A stretch of DNA of 64,000 bases from Cyprinodon diabolis (GCA_030533445.1 CM060068.1:16335479-16399478), one strand, 5' to 3'. Shown: positions 48,501-59,244, counted from the first letter of the stretch. Notes: a model not told the origin generated them from the sequence alone. Program-made: numbers and translations.

Positions 48501-50880
48501 TCATATTCAGAAATAACTGATGGTTAAAGTTCTGCTCAGGAATCCACTTGGTATTCAGTAACAGCTAAAAGCTTCCAGATCTTCCATATTTTCCTCTAAA
48601 ATAATCCTGTACATGTTGGCAAGTGAAGCAGGTGCTGAACTGAATGACCTACAGTAATGACATTTCCACTGAAGCGGAAAACGAAAGTAGCACAAAGTCA
48701 ATAGCTGCATTTCCAGATGCAGAACAGTTGTTCTTAATTCAACAGCCCACCTCTTAATTCCAGCACCAGTCATAAATATGTTTCAGTTTACAAGTTTATG
48801 TTTTGCAGCATGTCAATTTTAGAGCTTTTTCAGCTGGCTCCCTAAATCTAATGTTATTTCTGGTATTGGGTTTATCACATAGAGTCCTAACAGTAGATGA
48901 GTAGAGTTCATTCAGTTGCTGCAGTGCTCTTTATTTATGTTCACATGTTTTGTTTCTATTTAGGGCAAACAGCACAGAGGTCGTGTATACAACATCAATG
49001 ACGTTGTCATTCCCATGACCCTTTCTAAGGTTGAAAAACTGCAGTACAAAGACATCCTGACACCGAGGTATACAACAAGAATGTAGAAAAAATAAAAAAG
49101 AATACAAAGAATTCTATGACTGTATTGACTCCAGTTGTTTGGATAGACAGATATACTGTATATTTCATGTGCTTTTTAAAAGAGCTTTAAAAGTAAACTT
49201 GGTTATATTGATTAGAACAGTAATGGACAGCATCTGTCTTTTATTTAGTTGGAGGGTAATCGACATCCAGGCTCTGAAAGGAACCCAGATGGGAGAGGAT
49301 CAGAAAGTAAAGCTCACTATTCCGAACATTGACCTATTGATGTTATTATTGAATAAAATGTTGATTTTATCTTACAGTGTGTTCTTTTGTGTTGTGTAAA
49401 GATTGAGGATCTCAGTGATGACGTTTTTGCTCGGAGGCACCTGGCTTTAGAACAGAAGGAGAAGCGGCGCTGCCCGTCCTGGGGAAACAGGGGGTGGTGG
49501 AGAGGCTCCACAAGGTGGCTGCACACAAACAGACTCACTCACTAACATAGGGTTAAAAAATGCACGCTGCTGCTTTGTTCATCTTTATATAGAAACATGT
49601 GAAAGCTGTGTGTAGGGAATTGTTCTCATTGTAGTTACCAGGGAATGCTTATGTTTTTTTTTTGTCCTCTCCAGATCTGCCAGCAGGCTATCAGGTATCA
49701 GAGGAGGGGTGTGTACATCAGGGGAGGAGAGCTCTGTGGAGAGGAGGTGTGCTCAGCTGGATTCTGATGAGCAGCCGCGGTCAGAAGAGGGGCTGGTATG
49801 ATCTCAGACTGTTTCTGAAACATAAATTAAAGAATATGATTGAGTTCTACTGAGAAAGGAAACATCTCAAACCGAATCGTTCTCAGAGGGATTTGTTTAA
49901 TTATTGATCACAATACCATCCTGTTTCCTCCCTCTCACTAATATATAAATTAATCATTCTTATTTGGGTTAATTATAATCCAGTATTCTCATATCAATAT
50001 TTATTATTAGGAAACCAACAAATATTCTAGTTGTCATAGTCATAGACATTAACGAGAAGACTGTGACTAATTTGCTTTTAGGCTACTTATTGTCTCTTTA
50101 GTGCTTAACATTAGTTGAATTAGTTTTCTATAATATCCCTATCCATAGTAACATGTTATTTATCCTTTGGCATAAGAAAAGAATTTAAATGAGCAGTAAT
50201 GAGCCTCATATCCTCAGCGTTTTTCAGTGAGGCTTCTGTGAGTTATAAAGCCTCTATTGGTACTTCAGTCTGCACAGATACTTGTCTCCACTTGTTTCCC
50301 CTGATCCTGCTTTGATTGTAAGACTCTCTGCTTCTATACTGTGATTTGAGAGGGAACAAGCAGCTACTTATCTTGGCTTTTCTAATCAGTGTTCGCGTCA
50401 CTATAGATATGCTCTACTCCACGACTCTCCAGTCCTCATGCACTTCAGCGCCCAAACAAACCACGATTAAAGCTGAAGCTCTGAGCTCAAAAGAAATAAA
50501 ACAGACATCAAATAATTAATTTGATGCGGGGACTGGTTCAAATGAAGCATTTAGCAGATGTTATTTTACAACTGAAAAAGTTTCATACACTGTTTACTTC
50601 TTATGATATTTGATAAATATTATAGCAATGATTTATGGTTGTCAGCCAGCAGACAAAATCCCTCACACTATTCGCTCTGTGCTTACAGCAGCCTCAGGCA
50701 CCTTGGGAATCCCGTGTGTTTCCTCTGGATGAGCATGAAGAAGCTGTTCTGCTTTCTGATGAAGTGAAAATTCCATCTGGATGGACAGAATCCAGCTGTC
50801 TTTCATCAAAGCCCTCAAGCTCCCTCCACTCCCCAACCCAGTCTGCCTGTACTACGCCGCCCTCTTCTGGCCAGAATTAG
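42370..50880 (+). CDS. kansl1l: KANSL1-family protein, C-terminal 423 residues (KANSL1L-like)
   Basis: Subunit of the nuclear NSL complex, in which KANSL1 binds and supports the MOF/KAT8 histone acetyltransferase through its PEHE region. Ten exons join without a stop: 42370-42544, 42891-43023, 43795-43923, 46505-46651, 47055-47155, 48964-49067, 49249-49306, 49402-49514, 49675-49795 and 50689-50880. All introns are GT-AG and all phases agree (1273 coding bases, the first base completing a split codon). Diagnostic words are CARTRPLISYHKRKL, VYNINDVVIPM, VEKLQYKDILTPSWR, IEDLSDDVFARRH and PWESRVFPLDEHEEAVLL. The N-terminal half is missing and must lie upstream of the window or in sequence hidden by the array. 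The tail is closer to KANSL1L than to KANSL1 as I remember them; the paralogue call is moderate, the family call strong. Confidence 0.9.
42891..43023 (+). CDS. kansl1l: kansl1-family exon B
   Basis: Between TTTATTCCAG and GTTAGT. The cysteine-rich stretch STCTCDSVCLCSEL matches the position of a cysteine cluster in KANSL1. It ends with one base of a glycine codon completed by the next exon. Confidence 0.8.
43024..43794. other. Intron, no further features seen
   Basis: AT-rich intron between exons B and C. A dinucleotide-like ATATATGTGTATGTATGTATTATG stretch lies near 43266. Confidence 0.7.
43795..43923 (+). CDS. kansl1l: kansl1-family exon C
   Basis: Between CTCCTCCCAG and GTAAGA. Encodes SSSHHVQKIMAREEWVQKPL and a serine-rich end. 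The internal ATG at 43797 is not the start, because the upstream frame is open and in phase with exon B. Confidence 0.85.
45451..45590 (+). repeat. Fish interspersed repeat fragment
   Basis: TAATTCAATTCAGTTTATTT and the ACATAGTGCCAATAAATGATG-like continuation match the head of a repeat widespread in fish (ATTCAGTTTATTTATATAGCGCC, from memory). Only the first part is present. Confidence 0.6.
45648..45979. mobile_element. Non-autonomous DNA transposon with terminal inverted repeats
   Basis: Left end GCCCCATTTACACTACCCT and right end AGGGTAGTGTAAATGAGGC are near-perfect inverted copies over about 25 bases. The 332-bp body has no coding potential. I could not identify a target-site duplication with confidence. 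Confidence 0.7.
46505..46651 (+). CDS. kansl1l: kansl1-family exon D
   Basis: Between ATACTTCTAG and GTGAAT. Very basic (NRRTNQRKKKRRRLFRQSK), so it may act as a nuclear localisation or nucleic-acid contact segment (inference). An alternative acceptor 4 bases downstream would break the frame. Confidence 0.85.
47055..47155 (+). CDS. kansl1l: kansl1-family exon E
   Basis: Between TGTGTGTAG and GTAGCA. Encodes DDQDVLYQLCDLGHSSNEML and ends in phase 0. Acidic, in contrast to exon D. Confidence 0.85.
47156..48963. other. Intron holding a DNA transposon remnant
   Basis: Between exons E and F. Contains the candidate element at 47510-48111; the rest is AT-rich with nothing recognised. Confidence 0.65.
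47510..48111. mobile_element. Candidate non-autonomous DNA transposon
   Basis: The right end, CTGCTGTGTGAATGTAGCC, and internal words such as CCGCATGCGCAGTAG and repeated 'GATC/TCTGATC' segments resemble a fish element whose ends read GGCTACATTCACAC (from memory). The left end is too decayed to fix, and no target duplication was found. Confidence 0.45.
48964..49067 (+). CDS. kansl1l: kansl1-family exon F, start of PEHE region
   Basis: Between TTTCTATTTAG and GTATAC. Encodes VYNINDVVIPMTLSKVEKLQ and YKDILTP, the most conserved start of the PEHE region, which contacts the acetyltransferase. Confidence 0.92.
49249..49306 (+). CDS. kansl1l: kansl1-family exon G
   Basis: Only 58 bases, between TTATTTAG and GTAAAG. 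Completes the LTPSWR motif across the splice and encodes VIDIQALKGTQMGEDQK. Confidence 0.9.
49402..49514 (+). CDS. kansl1l: kansl1-family exon H
   Basis: Between GTGTAAAG (a weak acceptor without a strong pyrimidine tract) and GTGGCT. Encodes IEDLSDDVFARRHLALEQKE. The family's conserved tryptophan after the basic pair reads cysteine here (KRRCPSWG). Confidence 0.88.
49675..49795 (+). CDS. kansl1l: kansl1-family exon I
   Basis: Between TCCTCTCCAG and GTATGA. Arginine/serine-rich start (RSASRLSGIRGG), then LDSDEQPRSEEGL. Phase fits both neighbours. Confidence 0.85.
49796..50688. other. Intron, no further features seen
   Basis: AT-rich intron between exons I and J. Confidence 0.7.
50689..50880 (+). 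CDS. kansl1l: kansl1-family exon J with stop codon
   Basis: Acceptor GTGCTTACAG. Encodes APWESRVFPLDEHEEAVLL, then a serine/threonine/proline-rich tail ending SSGQN and TAG. The WE-R-FPL word is a family signature near the C-terminus. The tail is short for KANSL1. Confidence 0.88.
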   Translation, partial: QPQAPWESRVFPLDEHEEAVLLSDEVKIPSGWTESSCLSSKPSSSLHSPTQSACTTPPSSGQN

Positions 50881-50920
50881 AGCTGTGTGTCCAGGGTCAG
50901 CTGAGGTTTTCTCTTTATAG

Positions 50921-51165
50921 GTAAAATAAGACGGCCTGTTTGGTCACTATTCATTAATACGACTTACTTAATTTCTAAAAATCTAGAAGTATTCTATCCA
51001 ACATTTATGTTATAGTTGGTTTTAAATAATTTAAATTAAGTCAATCAAGGGACAAATTAACTAATAGATTCATATCAGTTGGAATAGATTTGGGAAAGCA
51101 TCATGTATTATTTCTAATATTGTATGTTGACCAGTCAATTAAACAATATATCCTTTGTTTTTCAG
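50921..51165 (+). other. Probable 3' UTR intron
   Basis: Forty bases after the stop codon is a donor (TTTATAG then GTAAAATAAG), and at 51165 an acceptor TTTGTTTTTCAG. The stop lies less than 50 bases before the donor, so such splicing should not trigger nonsense-mediated decay. Confidence 0.5.
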
Positions 51166-51545
51166 CTCTTCTTACACGAGCCTGAAGAAATTCACCAGAA
51201 ACCTTTTAAAGGAAGACTGGAAACAGTCACTGATCTTTTTTATTCTATATTATAAATGTAATACTTTCTTGCAAGAGTGAAATGTTTTATGGAGTATGTC
51301 ACTGTAGTTTTAACTGGCTGCAGTTTGAGATTTTAATGTAAGTATTAGACTTTTTGTGATGTACTATAGTGGATTGATATTGGATATGTATTTAGTACAT
51401 AGTATTTATTCTCAAAGAGCTTTCTGGAAATGTAAAGATGTAAAGACTTGATAGTTCTGTTTGTTGATATAATCTTTTAAAAATTGTTCACGTGTGCTGT
51501 CATTTTTGTCCTGTTATTTTTAATAAACAGTAAATGCTGTCATTG
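51166..51545 (+). other. Probable 3' UTR terminal exon
   Basis: Follows the acceptor at 51165 and ends about 20 bases beyond an AATAAA signal. Confidence 0.5.
51522..51527 (+). terminator. Poly(A) signal AATAAA
   Basis: Canonical hexamer about 640 bases after the stop codon, followed by a T/G-containing stretch. Confidence 0.6.
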
Positions 51546-51897
51546 CAAACATTGTGGATTTTAATGCTTTTCCAAATTACTCTTTTGCATCATTTTTTGT
51601 TTTCTTCAGGGTCTTAGAGGTTACTAATAATTTTTTAGTGGTGATTTGTTGAAATTTCAGGGATATAAAAGAATAGTAATGAATTAGAAATAAATAAATA
51701 AAAATCTAGGAAATGTATTCGTAAATTATGGTGGAAAATAAGTATTTGTTCACCCATAAACCAGCAAGATTTCTGGCTCTAACAGACCTGTAACTTCTTC
51801 CTTAAGGAACTCCTCTGTCATCCCCTTGTTACCTGTATTATTGGCACCTGTTTAAACCTTGTCCACAGCCACAAATAGTCACACTCCAAGCTCAACC

Positions 51898-52800
51898 ATG
51901 GCCAAGAACCAAGAGCTGTCGGAAGGACACCAGGAAGAAAATTGTAGACATGCATCAGGCTGGGACAAGTAGATCTACAATAGGCATGCAGCTTGTTGTG
52001 AAAAAATGAACTGTGGGAGAAAATTTAAGAAAACGGAACACATACAAGACCACTGATAATCTCCCTCGATCTGGGGCTCCACGCAAGGTCTCACCCTGTT
52101 GGGTCAAAATTATCATGAGAACGGTGAGCAAAATTCCCAGAACTACACGGAGGGACCTGATGAATGATCTGCAGAGAGCTTAGAACAAAGTCACAAAGGC
52201 TACCATAAGTAACACACTAAACCAAGAGGGACTCAAATCCTGCACTGCCAGACATGTCTCCCTGCTGAAGCCAGTACATGTCCAGGCCCACCCGAAGTTT
52301 GCCAGAGAGCATATAGATAATCCAGAAGAGGATTGGGAGAATATCATGTGGTCAGATGAAACCAAAATAGAACTTTTTGGTAAAAACCCCCCAAAAATGT
52401 GGGACAATTCCAACACTTTGTAATCCATCTTTTTAAAGAGCTTATTAAATATCCATCATCTTTTGTAGGAAGAAGAATGCAGAGTTGCATACCAAGAACA
52501 TACCTACTGTGAAGCATGGGGGAGGAAACATCATGCTTTGGGGCTGTTTTCTGCAAAGGGGAAAGGAAAACAGATGTGTGCTGATGGAAGAATAAACAGG
52601 ACCATGTATTGTGAGATTTTAAGCCAAAACCTCCTTTCATCAGTGAGAGGTTTGAAGAGGAAACATGGCTAGATCTTCTAGCATGACAGTGATCCCAACC
52701 CCCCCCCCCCCCCCCCCCCCCCCCAACCCCCCCCCCCCCCCCCCCCCCCCGGTCGACGAAGGAGTGGCTCCATAAAAAGCATTTCGAGGTCCTGGAGTGA
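51898..52800 (+). pseudogene. Tc1-like transposase remnant
   Basis: Recognisable pieces include the start ATGGCCAAGAACCAAGAG, the N-terminal helix-turn-helix segment near 52050, WSDETKIELFGKN near 52350, and HDSDPN at about 52684, where the second catalytic aspartate of the DDE triad would be. The frame is broken several times, a poly-C tract replaces the following residues, and the segment bearing the final catalytic glutamate is deleted. Not functional. Confidence 0.8.
52699..52750 (+). repeat. Long C tract (26 C, AA, 24 C)
   Basis: Lies inside the Tc1-like remnant, directly after GATCCCAA, where the intact element would have a short C/A-rich codon stretch. It is either a real slippage expansion or an assembly artefact. 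Confidence 0.9.
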
Positions 52801-53017
52801 CCTAGCCAGTCTGCAGACTGGTTACAAAGTATTGAGTTGAACTTTAGTGACTGACCATATACTTTTTTTCCACCATAATTTACAAATAAAATATTTAAAA
52901 ATCCTACAATGTGATTTCCTGGATTGTTTTTTTCTCATTTTGTCAGAACTCTGTCATTATTCTAAGTAGGAGAACTTGCACAATTAGTGGCTGACTAAAT
53001 ACTTTTTGGTCCCACTG

Positions 53018-54639
53018 CTTGTGTCTGCAACATGGTACTTCTTACAGTACATCTCAAACTGTTGGTTTTAAGAAGATCTAATTGTGAAAAGGAAAACATC
53101 TTTAGTCTGTTATGATGTAAGGCAAATTGTATCTTGAATAAATGCTAAATTAATTCGCTTTTAAATGTATCTATGAAAGTTAATGCTTGCCTCAAATACT
53201 TTAAAATATCAGTGTAAAGGCATACCTAAAACATTTCAAAGTCACTTTTCTTCTGGCCAAAGTTGGAGGGAAACAGCTTGTGCTTTAATCTTGAATGCAT
53301 AATGCTGTTTTCCTTCACAACTAGAGAGAGGCCAGATGTGCAGATGGTTGCTAAAGTCACAGCCCTGATTTCATGAATTTATGTATCAAACTCCATACCA
53401 AGGACTTGTTACGTGTCCTGAAGAGTTGGAAACTCAGTTTACCTAACACATTTTATAGCAATACACAATTAGCTGTTTTGAGGTCATTAACATGACTTAT
53501 TAAATTGAAAGTACAGCACTTTATTTTAATTAGCAATATCCCATGCATGATAATTTTATGAGAATAAGAGTTTTGAATACTCCTGTTAATTCAGAGCATT
53601 TTACAGCTTAGATTATACTTCAATCCCCATACAAGTGACCTTGTTAAATTCCTGTTCTTGCTTTTGATTGGAGCTTTGATTGATGGACCATGTTTTTTGA
53701 TAAAGCGTTAAAATTATGACTTACATCTTGTGTGGAACACCCGCCTCTCTGCTAATAAATTTATCTAAAGCACCGAGGGATCTCAATGTAAAAGCAGAAT
53801 CATTGGGGACTTCCTAAATTAGACAACAAATAAGCATAATGTAATGCATTTTAACAATATGCACAATAATTATATATATATTAACATGTTAGAAAAAGAT
53901 ATCAGAGCATGAATAGAAAAGCTTATTTGATAACGCAGATGCAACAAAGGCTCAACTAACAAATTACATAGTTAATAGCTTTTCATTTTTATGTAGTTAT
54001 TTAGCTTGCACACGAGGGGGCGCCCATATATCAAAGCAAAAACCGTGACATTTTGCCAAAGATTTGCGTCACATCAGGAAAACTGGCTCCATTGAAAGGA
54101 TAGGATGTATAGATATTTACCCCCTGTAAGGAACTGGCTTATTAGGCTATAGTAAATGTTAAAAGTGATTAAACATATTTGTCATATTTATTATATTTAA
54201 ACATATGGAACGATGTAAGAAATAAAAAACTTCCCTCTAGTCCAACAAGTCGTTAATATGTAGCTACATTAAATGCTTTGCTCTTAATGTAGCCTAAAAA
54301 GTATCAGAGAATAGATTAAATGAATACAATATATATAATGTTCTATAGCCTGCCGGTTTGTTATTCTTATGATAATTATGATACACAAATTTTTTTTTTC
54401 GATTTAATTTTTATTTCTATCTGGGTGCAATTTTCACATGATCAAATTAAATTTTCCCTTTTTTTTAAACTAAACACAGGCTATCTTGCAGTTTCCTTTA
54501 AGCACCATATTCTATTTTTCCATATTGAGCTGAATCAATTACCACTGATCGCACTCGTGATTTACTCTAAGTGTCCTTTTTTTCCCCTCATACCCCTTAA
54601 AAACGAAAAACAGCCGATGGTATTTCCTAGCAAAAGTCT
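53018..54639. other. AT-rich sequence, nothing recognised
   Basis: No exon or known repeat found. A GAGGGGGCGCCC word lies at about 54015. Confidence 0.5.
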
Positions 54640-54782
54640 TTCCCAGAGCACCGTAATAACGGACGTAAACAAGAACGCAGTCTGCGTGCACGCCTAGTCC
54701 CGGTAGTACGGTAACTGAGAGTCTGCGGCGCCTCTGCGTCCGAAAGAGCCGGTGTTTTACTGGAAGACGCTGCGCCGAACAG
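54640..54782 (+). promoter_or_regulatory. CpG-rich patch, possible promoter and non-coding first exon
   Basis: More than a dozen CpGs in about 140 bases (for example GTCTGCGGCGCCTCTGCGTC) in an otherwise CpG-poor region. It ends GCCGAACAG followed by GTAAAAG, a good splice donor at 54783. No coding start was identified; which gene it would belong to is unknown. Confidence 0.35.
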
Positions 54783-54951
54783 GTAAAAGAAATTTGCTCT
54801 CCTTTTTTCACATTAACATCAAAACAAAAGCCCATAAAAAACATGACTCAATATTCGCTTAAAAGTCTGTGAAATTGACAGTCGGTGTAACCTTACCCTC
54901 TGGATAATAGATTATTATTCTAAGGAGCTGAACCTCATACCTCTATGAGAT

Positions 54952-54974
54952 GGGGGGGGGGGGGGGGGGGGGGG
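54952..54974 (+). repeat. G tract (23 G)
   Basis: Uninterrupted run of 23 G after GAGAT. Could form quadruplex DNA or be an assembly artefact. Confidence 0.9.
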
Positions 54975-56890
54975 AGATCCATTGTTTATATCATCAGAAC
55001 TGGGTCTAGGTTCTGGTTGTGATAACATCCGGATTTTAAAGGGGCTGTTTTGCGGGTGTGAAATCACAGCTGAGCAACAGATCTAGAAACCTAGATTCTG
55101 AGGTGGGAGCGCCTCGCTGATTGACCTAATTGCCCTGCTATGTCTTACTGCTCCAATTATAAACACTCATTTTGTGTAAGTCTGAAAGGATGGAAAAATA
55201 ACTGCATTGGGCTTCTGAGAGGATCACAGATCTACTGCGGTGTCTGTAGAAACTTGGCTGGCTGCCTTGGTGCTGAATTACTGTCAGGCTACAGCGATGA
55301 TATTGCACATTACAGGAAAAATACCCTATAGAGTCTATAAGGTTATTAAAAGCAGTTACGGAGAATAGTTGCCTGCTATAATTTATTATTATTATTATTG
55401 CATTATTAATAACGAGGAAAGGAGAGATCTGCAAAACACAGGTGCTGAGTCATATCGGCTACCCCACTCTGATTGATCACACATATTAAATCCCCAGAAT
55501 TAACATAAATGCTTTTGACATATCCTTTCAATTCAATTTCAAGTTTAATAACTGTAATACACCCATTGCAAACACATGGCAAAAATGATTTGCATGTTTT
55601 CTCTGCCTAAATGAGGGATTTTAGATTCATTGCTTCAGGGTAAACCTAATGCATCAAAATCAGGTGAGAAAGCCTGTATTGTATCCTCTCTGTGGTAAAA
55701 TTTCCCCTCTCAATGGATATTTGGTTAGCTCATACAAGATGGATTTCTCACTCAGAGCATGCTGGCTTCAGTCACAGCTCATTTACATATTGGGGGTTGG
55801 GGTTAGATATTGATTTCCCTTTGTGGAGTCCACTTGCTCCAGTGTCTGCACATACATTTTGATGCCTCATGCATTCAGGATGAGGGTGGGATTTATGGAG
55901 TCCTGCAGGTTGCAGAGAGCTCCATGAAGGAATGTTTCTGGGTACGCTGTTACCCCTGCTTTCTCTTTTCTGCTGACAGCCATTCTTCTATAGGATCCCT
56001 TTTTTTCTACTTTGCATGTTACATAATTCCTAGAATAACATGAACAATCACAGCAAGTGGGTGTGATCTGCACCATCTGAAGGCATTAATAGTTCCAGTG
56101 TTCAGTCTTGATTGCATTTATGTTTAAAGAATAGTCTTCGGTGATGCTGTTAGACACACACTTGGGGAGTTTTTTTGGTGTTACATGTTAGGCTTTGTGT
56201 AGTGGTTGTGTTTGCATAAGGTCTTAAGAGAGGAACCAGACCTTTGAAATTTGCATGCTAGCTTTTTAATAAGATAGATTTCAAAGTGTCCCAAATGTTA
56301 TTTAATGGGCCAACCCAAAATGGCACATAGGTGTTAAATGAAAATGATAAATGATTTTCAGAATGTTTAGCTTTTTTTAGTAAAATCTAAAAACTGCAAT
56401 GGTAGCCAACTCATTTTTAATCTCCTACTCTTAAATAAAATCCAGTGCAAACAATTTTCACCTAATTATTAACTAGGTTCATCCAGGGATTAGTGAAGGA
56501 CTTAAATATGCATACAAAGAACCAGTGTATCAGCATATACTAGAGCAGGATACACCAAAGAGGAAAGGTTATAAAACTGCGGTGAAGTTTAAAGCAGAGT
56601 TTAGTTGTGGAAGCATCAAAAGATAATGTCCTGCAACTTTAAATGTGTGTGTTTTCAACATACCTAAGTTACATTATCAGTGCTCTGAAGGGTTGAATGA
56701 CATTATTGTGGAGAATTCAGCAATGCCATTTTGGTGTTTTGGAGAAGAGGCATCCGTCTGCTCCAAAGGCATCCCTGGATTTGATCATCTCCCATCACCT
56801 AAAGTATGGATTAAGAATGGATCCAGGACAGCCTTGGTGAGATATGGGAAGGAAACCATTGATGAGGTTCCCAGCTCAGGGAACAGTAAT
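54975..56890. other. No recognised gene
   Basis: Mixed AT-rich sequence with a short ATT tract near 55383. Short reading frames here lack splice or homology support. Confidence 0.5.
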
Positions 56891-57205
56891 GGTAAATGGC
56901 ATGTACTTATATAGCACCTTTTTTCAAGTCAGGAGACTTGACCAAAGCACTTTACACTACATTCATTCACCCATTCACACACTGATGGTGGCAAGCTACA
57001 TTGTAGCCACAGCTGCCTGGGGCTCACTGACAGAAGCGGGGGTGCCGTACACTGGCGCCACCGGGCCCTCTGACCACCATCAGTAGACAATGCAGGTGAA
57101 GTGTCTTGCCCAAGGACACAACGACAATGAAAGTCGGAGCCGGGGCTTGAACCGTCAACCCTTCAATTTCAGGGCAAACTCCAACATCCAACGCCACTGT
57201 CGCCC
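56891..57205 (+). repeat. Fish interspersed repeat
   Basis: Contains TATATAGCACCTTTTTTCAAG, CAAAGCACTTTACACTACAT, CATTCACCCATTCACACACTG and TCTTGCCCAAGGACACAACG, the hallmark order of a repeat common in fish genomes (from memory). About 315 bp and fairly complete. Confidence 0.7.
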
Positions 57206-57213
57206 TAGAACCC

Positions 57214-57345
57214 TAGAGGATGCCTCCACAAATGTGGGGGCAGCATTATGCTGTTGAGAGGCTTATCTCCGGCATGCAGAGAGACATTTGAGATAAAATG
57301 GAGCAATTCTCAAAGAAAATCTGTAGAATCTGTCACCAGATCTTA
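57214..57345 (+). mobile_element. Tc1-like fragment (weak)
   Basis: GGGGGCAGCATTATGCTGTTG resembles the conserved GG-GGCAGCAT-ATGCTGTGG stretch of Tc1 transposase genes. The rest is too decayed to align by eye. Confidence 0.4.
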
Positions 57346-57644
57346 ATTTTACAGCAGCATTTTGAGATGTGGGGAAATAACATGCATCTCCTGCAAGTGT
57401 GTGATGCCATCATGTTGATATTAACCTAAATCTCTAGTAAATGTTTCTGACGATTTGTTCAATCAGTGTCCTGAGAAATGATTTCTATTCTGAAGGCAAA
57501 AGGAGATCCAAGGGTGCTCATCTGGATATGAAAGTAACGTCCCCTTCAGTATTTCTCTTTCGATAAAACGACGACATTAAAACTCCCTGATAAGTTAAAA
57601 CCAGGGTTATTTTGAATTTAAATGATTCAGATTCCTTGCCCATA

Positions 57645-57716
57645 GACAGCTGGAGATGGCTCCAGCACCCTTCGCTACCCCAACTAGGATTTAGCGTGAC
57701 AGAAAATGGATGGATG
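57645..57716 (+). repeat. Retroposon 3' tail
   Basis: GACAGCTGGAGATGGCTCCAGCACCC through ATGGATGGATGAATG resembles the 3' tail of a common vertebrate LINE/SINE ending in ATGGATGG repeats (from memory). Confidence 0.55.
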
Positions 57717-58854
57717 AATGATTCAGATTCATTGTTTGGATTCTTTAAAGAAAAACCTCATAAAAGTTTACACGTTTTAAGTAAGGTGGCTAACCAGACA
57801 CCTGTTAGAACCAGAGCTTACTGTATTTATGTGCCCAACACTACTTACAACCCCTCTCATTTCAAATTTGGATTAAGCAAAAGACGATAACTATTAGTAG
57901 TGCGTGTTCTTGTCTTGACCATATTATGTAAAGTCAATATATCTTTTTTAGCTCTCTAGTAATCTCAGAGCTACGGGGTGACACTGTCTAGGGGCTCAAA
58001 ACACTGTTGCTGTGCAGCCAGCTTTTAAATTTGTTCTAGTTTAGCTAAGTAAAGAGCCTAGCAAAGGGCTGTGGCAATCAACACAGTGGCAGGTAACATG
58101 TGGGCGTTTATACCATTCTGCTGGAAAAAGATGAAAACAGACAGAAGGAGAATTTTGATTTGAGCCATAAGTTGTTATTATCTCTCCAGCTGGGACAAGG
58201 CATGGTAACACTTCAAATCCCGTCAACATTACTTTTTCATCTGGCATTTTATGTCTTAATTAAAATGATTTTTTTTGTTTGGTTTTTTTTTACTTAAAAG
58301 TTGCCTTAGTCAACAAAATATAAGACCTGCTTGTAACGGGGCTTTTAAACTAGCTGTGATGTGCATCATGAATGTCACCCAAAATTAGTAAATTAACCTA
58401 AAATATCTTCATTGGAATGGAATGGAATGGAATTAATGGAATCATGTTAAAAAAGAGTTTTGGTTTCATACTGACTTTTCACTATTACATGCCAAGCAAA
58501 TGAAATAGCGACCTGAAGTAGCGACCTGGACATGTTCCTGAAAACAACAAATTGATAATGGAACATAATCAGTTTCGTGACGCATCCTCTTGGATCATTT
58601 CAAGCTTTGGAAAACAGGATTCCAAAAAGAAGAAAATTTAACGAACATAACAAACCTGTTGATACCTTAAAGTCCTTTCCACAATATTTTGCATAAAATC
58701 ATCATGAAACGAATAAAAAAAAAAAAAAACGTTCTGACACTAGGTTCAGTTTCACACAGTTACAGTAGCTGAGCAGTTTTAAGCCCAACCATATAATCTC
58801 AGTATGCTAAGGTTCTCAAACCCAATTTACCTGGAATTTCATACTAATGAGGAG
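57717..58854. other. No recognised gene
   Basis: AT-rich. Holds a short GGAAT repeat (about 58415-58435) and an A run near 58716. Confidence 0.5.
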
Positions 58855-59236
58855 TAGGGTTGCACCCATGCCATTTTTGGCCATGATACCGATACCCGAT
58901 ACTTGGCTGTGCAGTATTGGCCGATACCAATACTATCTGTTTGAAATTAATGTGTGTGTGTATATATGAAGAACAGCATTCTACTTGAATGTAAAATAGT
59001 CGCTGTCATGGCTTTGTCAAGCTGCTGCCTACCTTTGTGAAGCAGGAGAAAGACTAATACAAAGTTAATTCAGTAGAACTTTTTATTGCCTACCTGGAAT
59101 GGGTGACAATAGTTAAATAAACTTTTGGCTCTCAAAATAGTATCGGTGCCCTATTTGTTGGTACTTGCACATACCGATACCAACATTTTAGTGCTGGATC
59201 GGGGCCCTGTCCGATACTGATATTGGTGCAACACTA
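58855..59236. mobile_element. hAT-like MITE
   Basis: Ends TAGGGTTGCACC and GGTGCAACACTA are inverted copies. Internally GATACCGATACCCGATACTTGG-type words recur inverted near the right end. Flanking octamers ATGAGGAG and ACGAGAAG match at 6 of 8 bases, consistent with an aged 8-bp duplication. The 382-bp body has no transposase. Confidence 0.75.
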
Positions 59237-59244
59237 ACGAGAAG

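Larger units (their letters stand above)
51701..53017 (+). mobile_element. Decayed Tc1-like transposon
   Basis: The 3' end carries an inverted-repeat-like terminus (GTGGCTGACTAAATACTTTTT...CCCACTG), and the 5' side has AAATTATGGTGGAAAATAAG, which reappears inverted near 52870. The outermost 5' end is truncated. A transposase remnant starts at ATG 51898. Confidence 0.8.

Noticed and set aside
54320..54697. 125-codon frame upstream of the CpG-rich patch
   Set aside because: AT-driven hydrophobic composition, no homology, and a doubtful start. Likely chance.
55140..55331. Cysteine-rich 63-codon plus frame
   Set aside because: No splice signals, no signal peptide and no recognised family; overlaps a minus-strand frame of similar weakness.
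56645..56914. 89-codon plus frame running into the interspersed repeat
   Set aside because: Ends inside the repeat at 56891 and has no recognisable domain.
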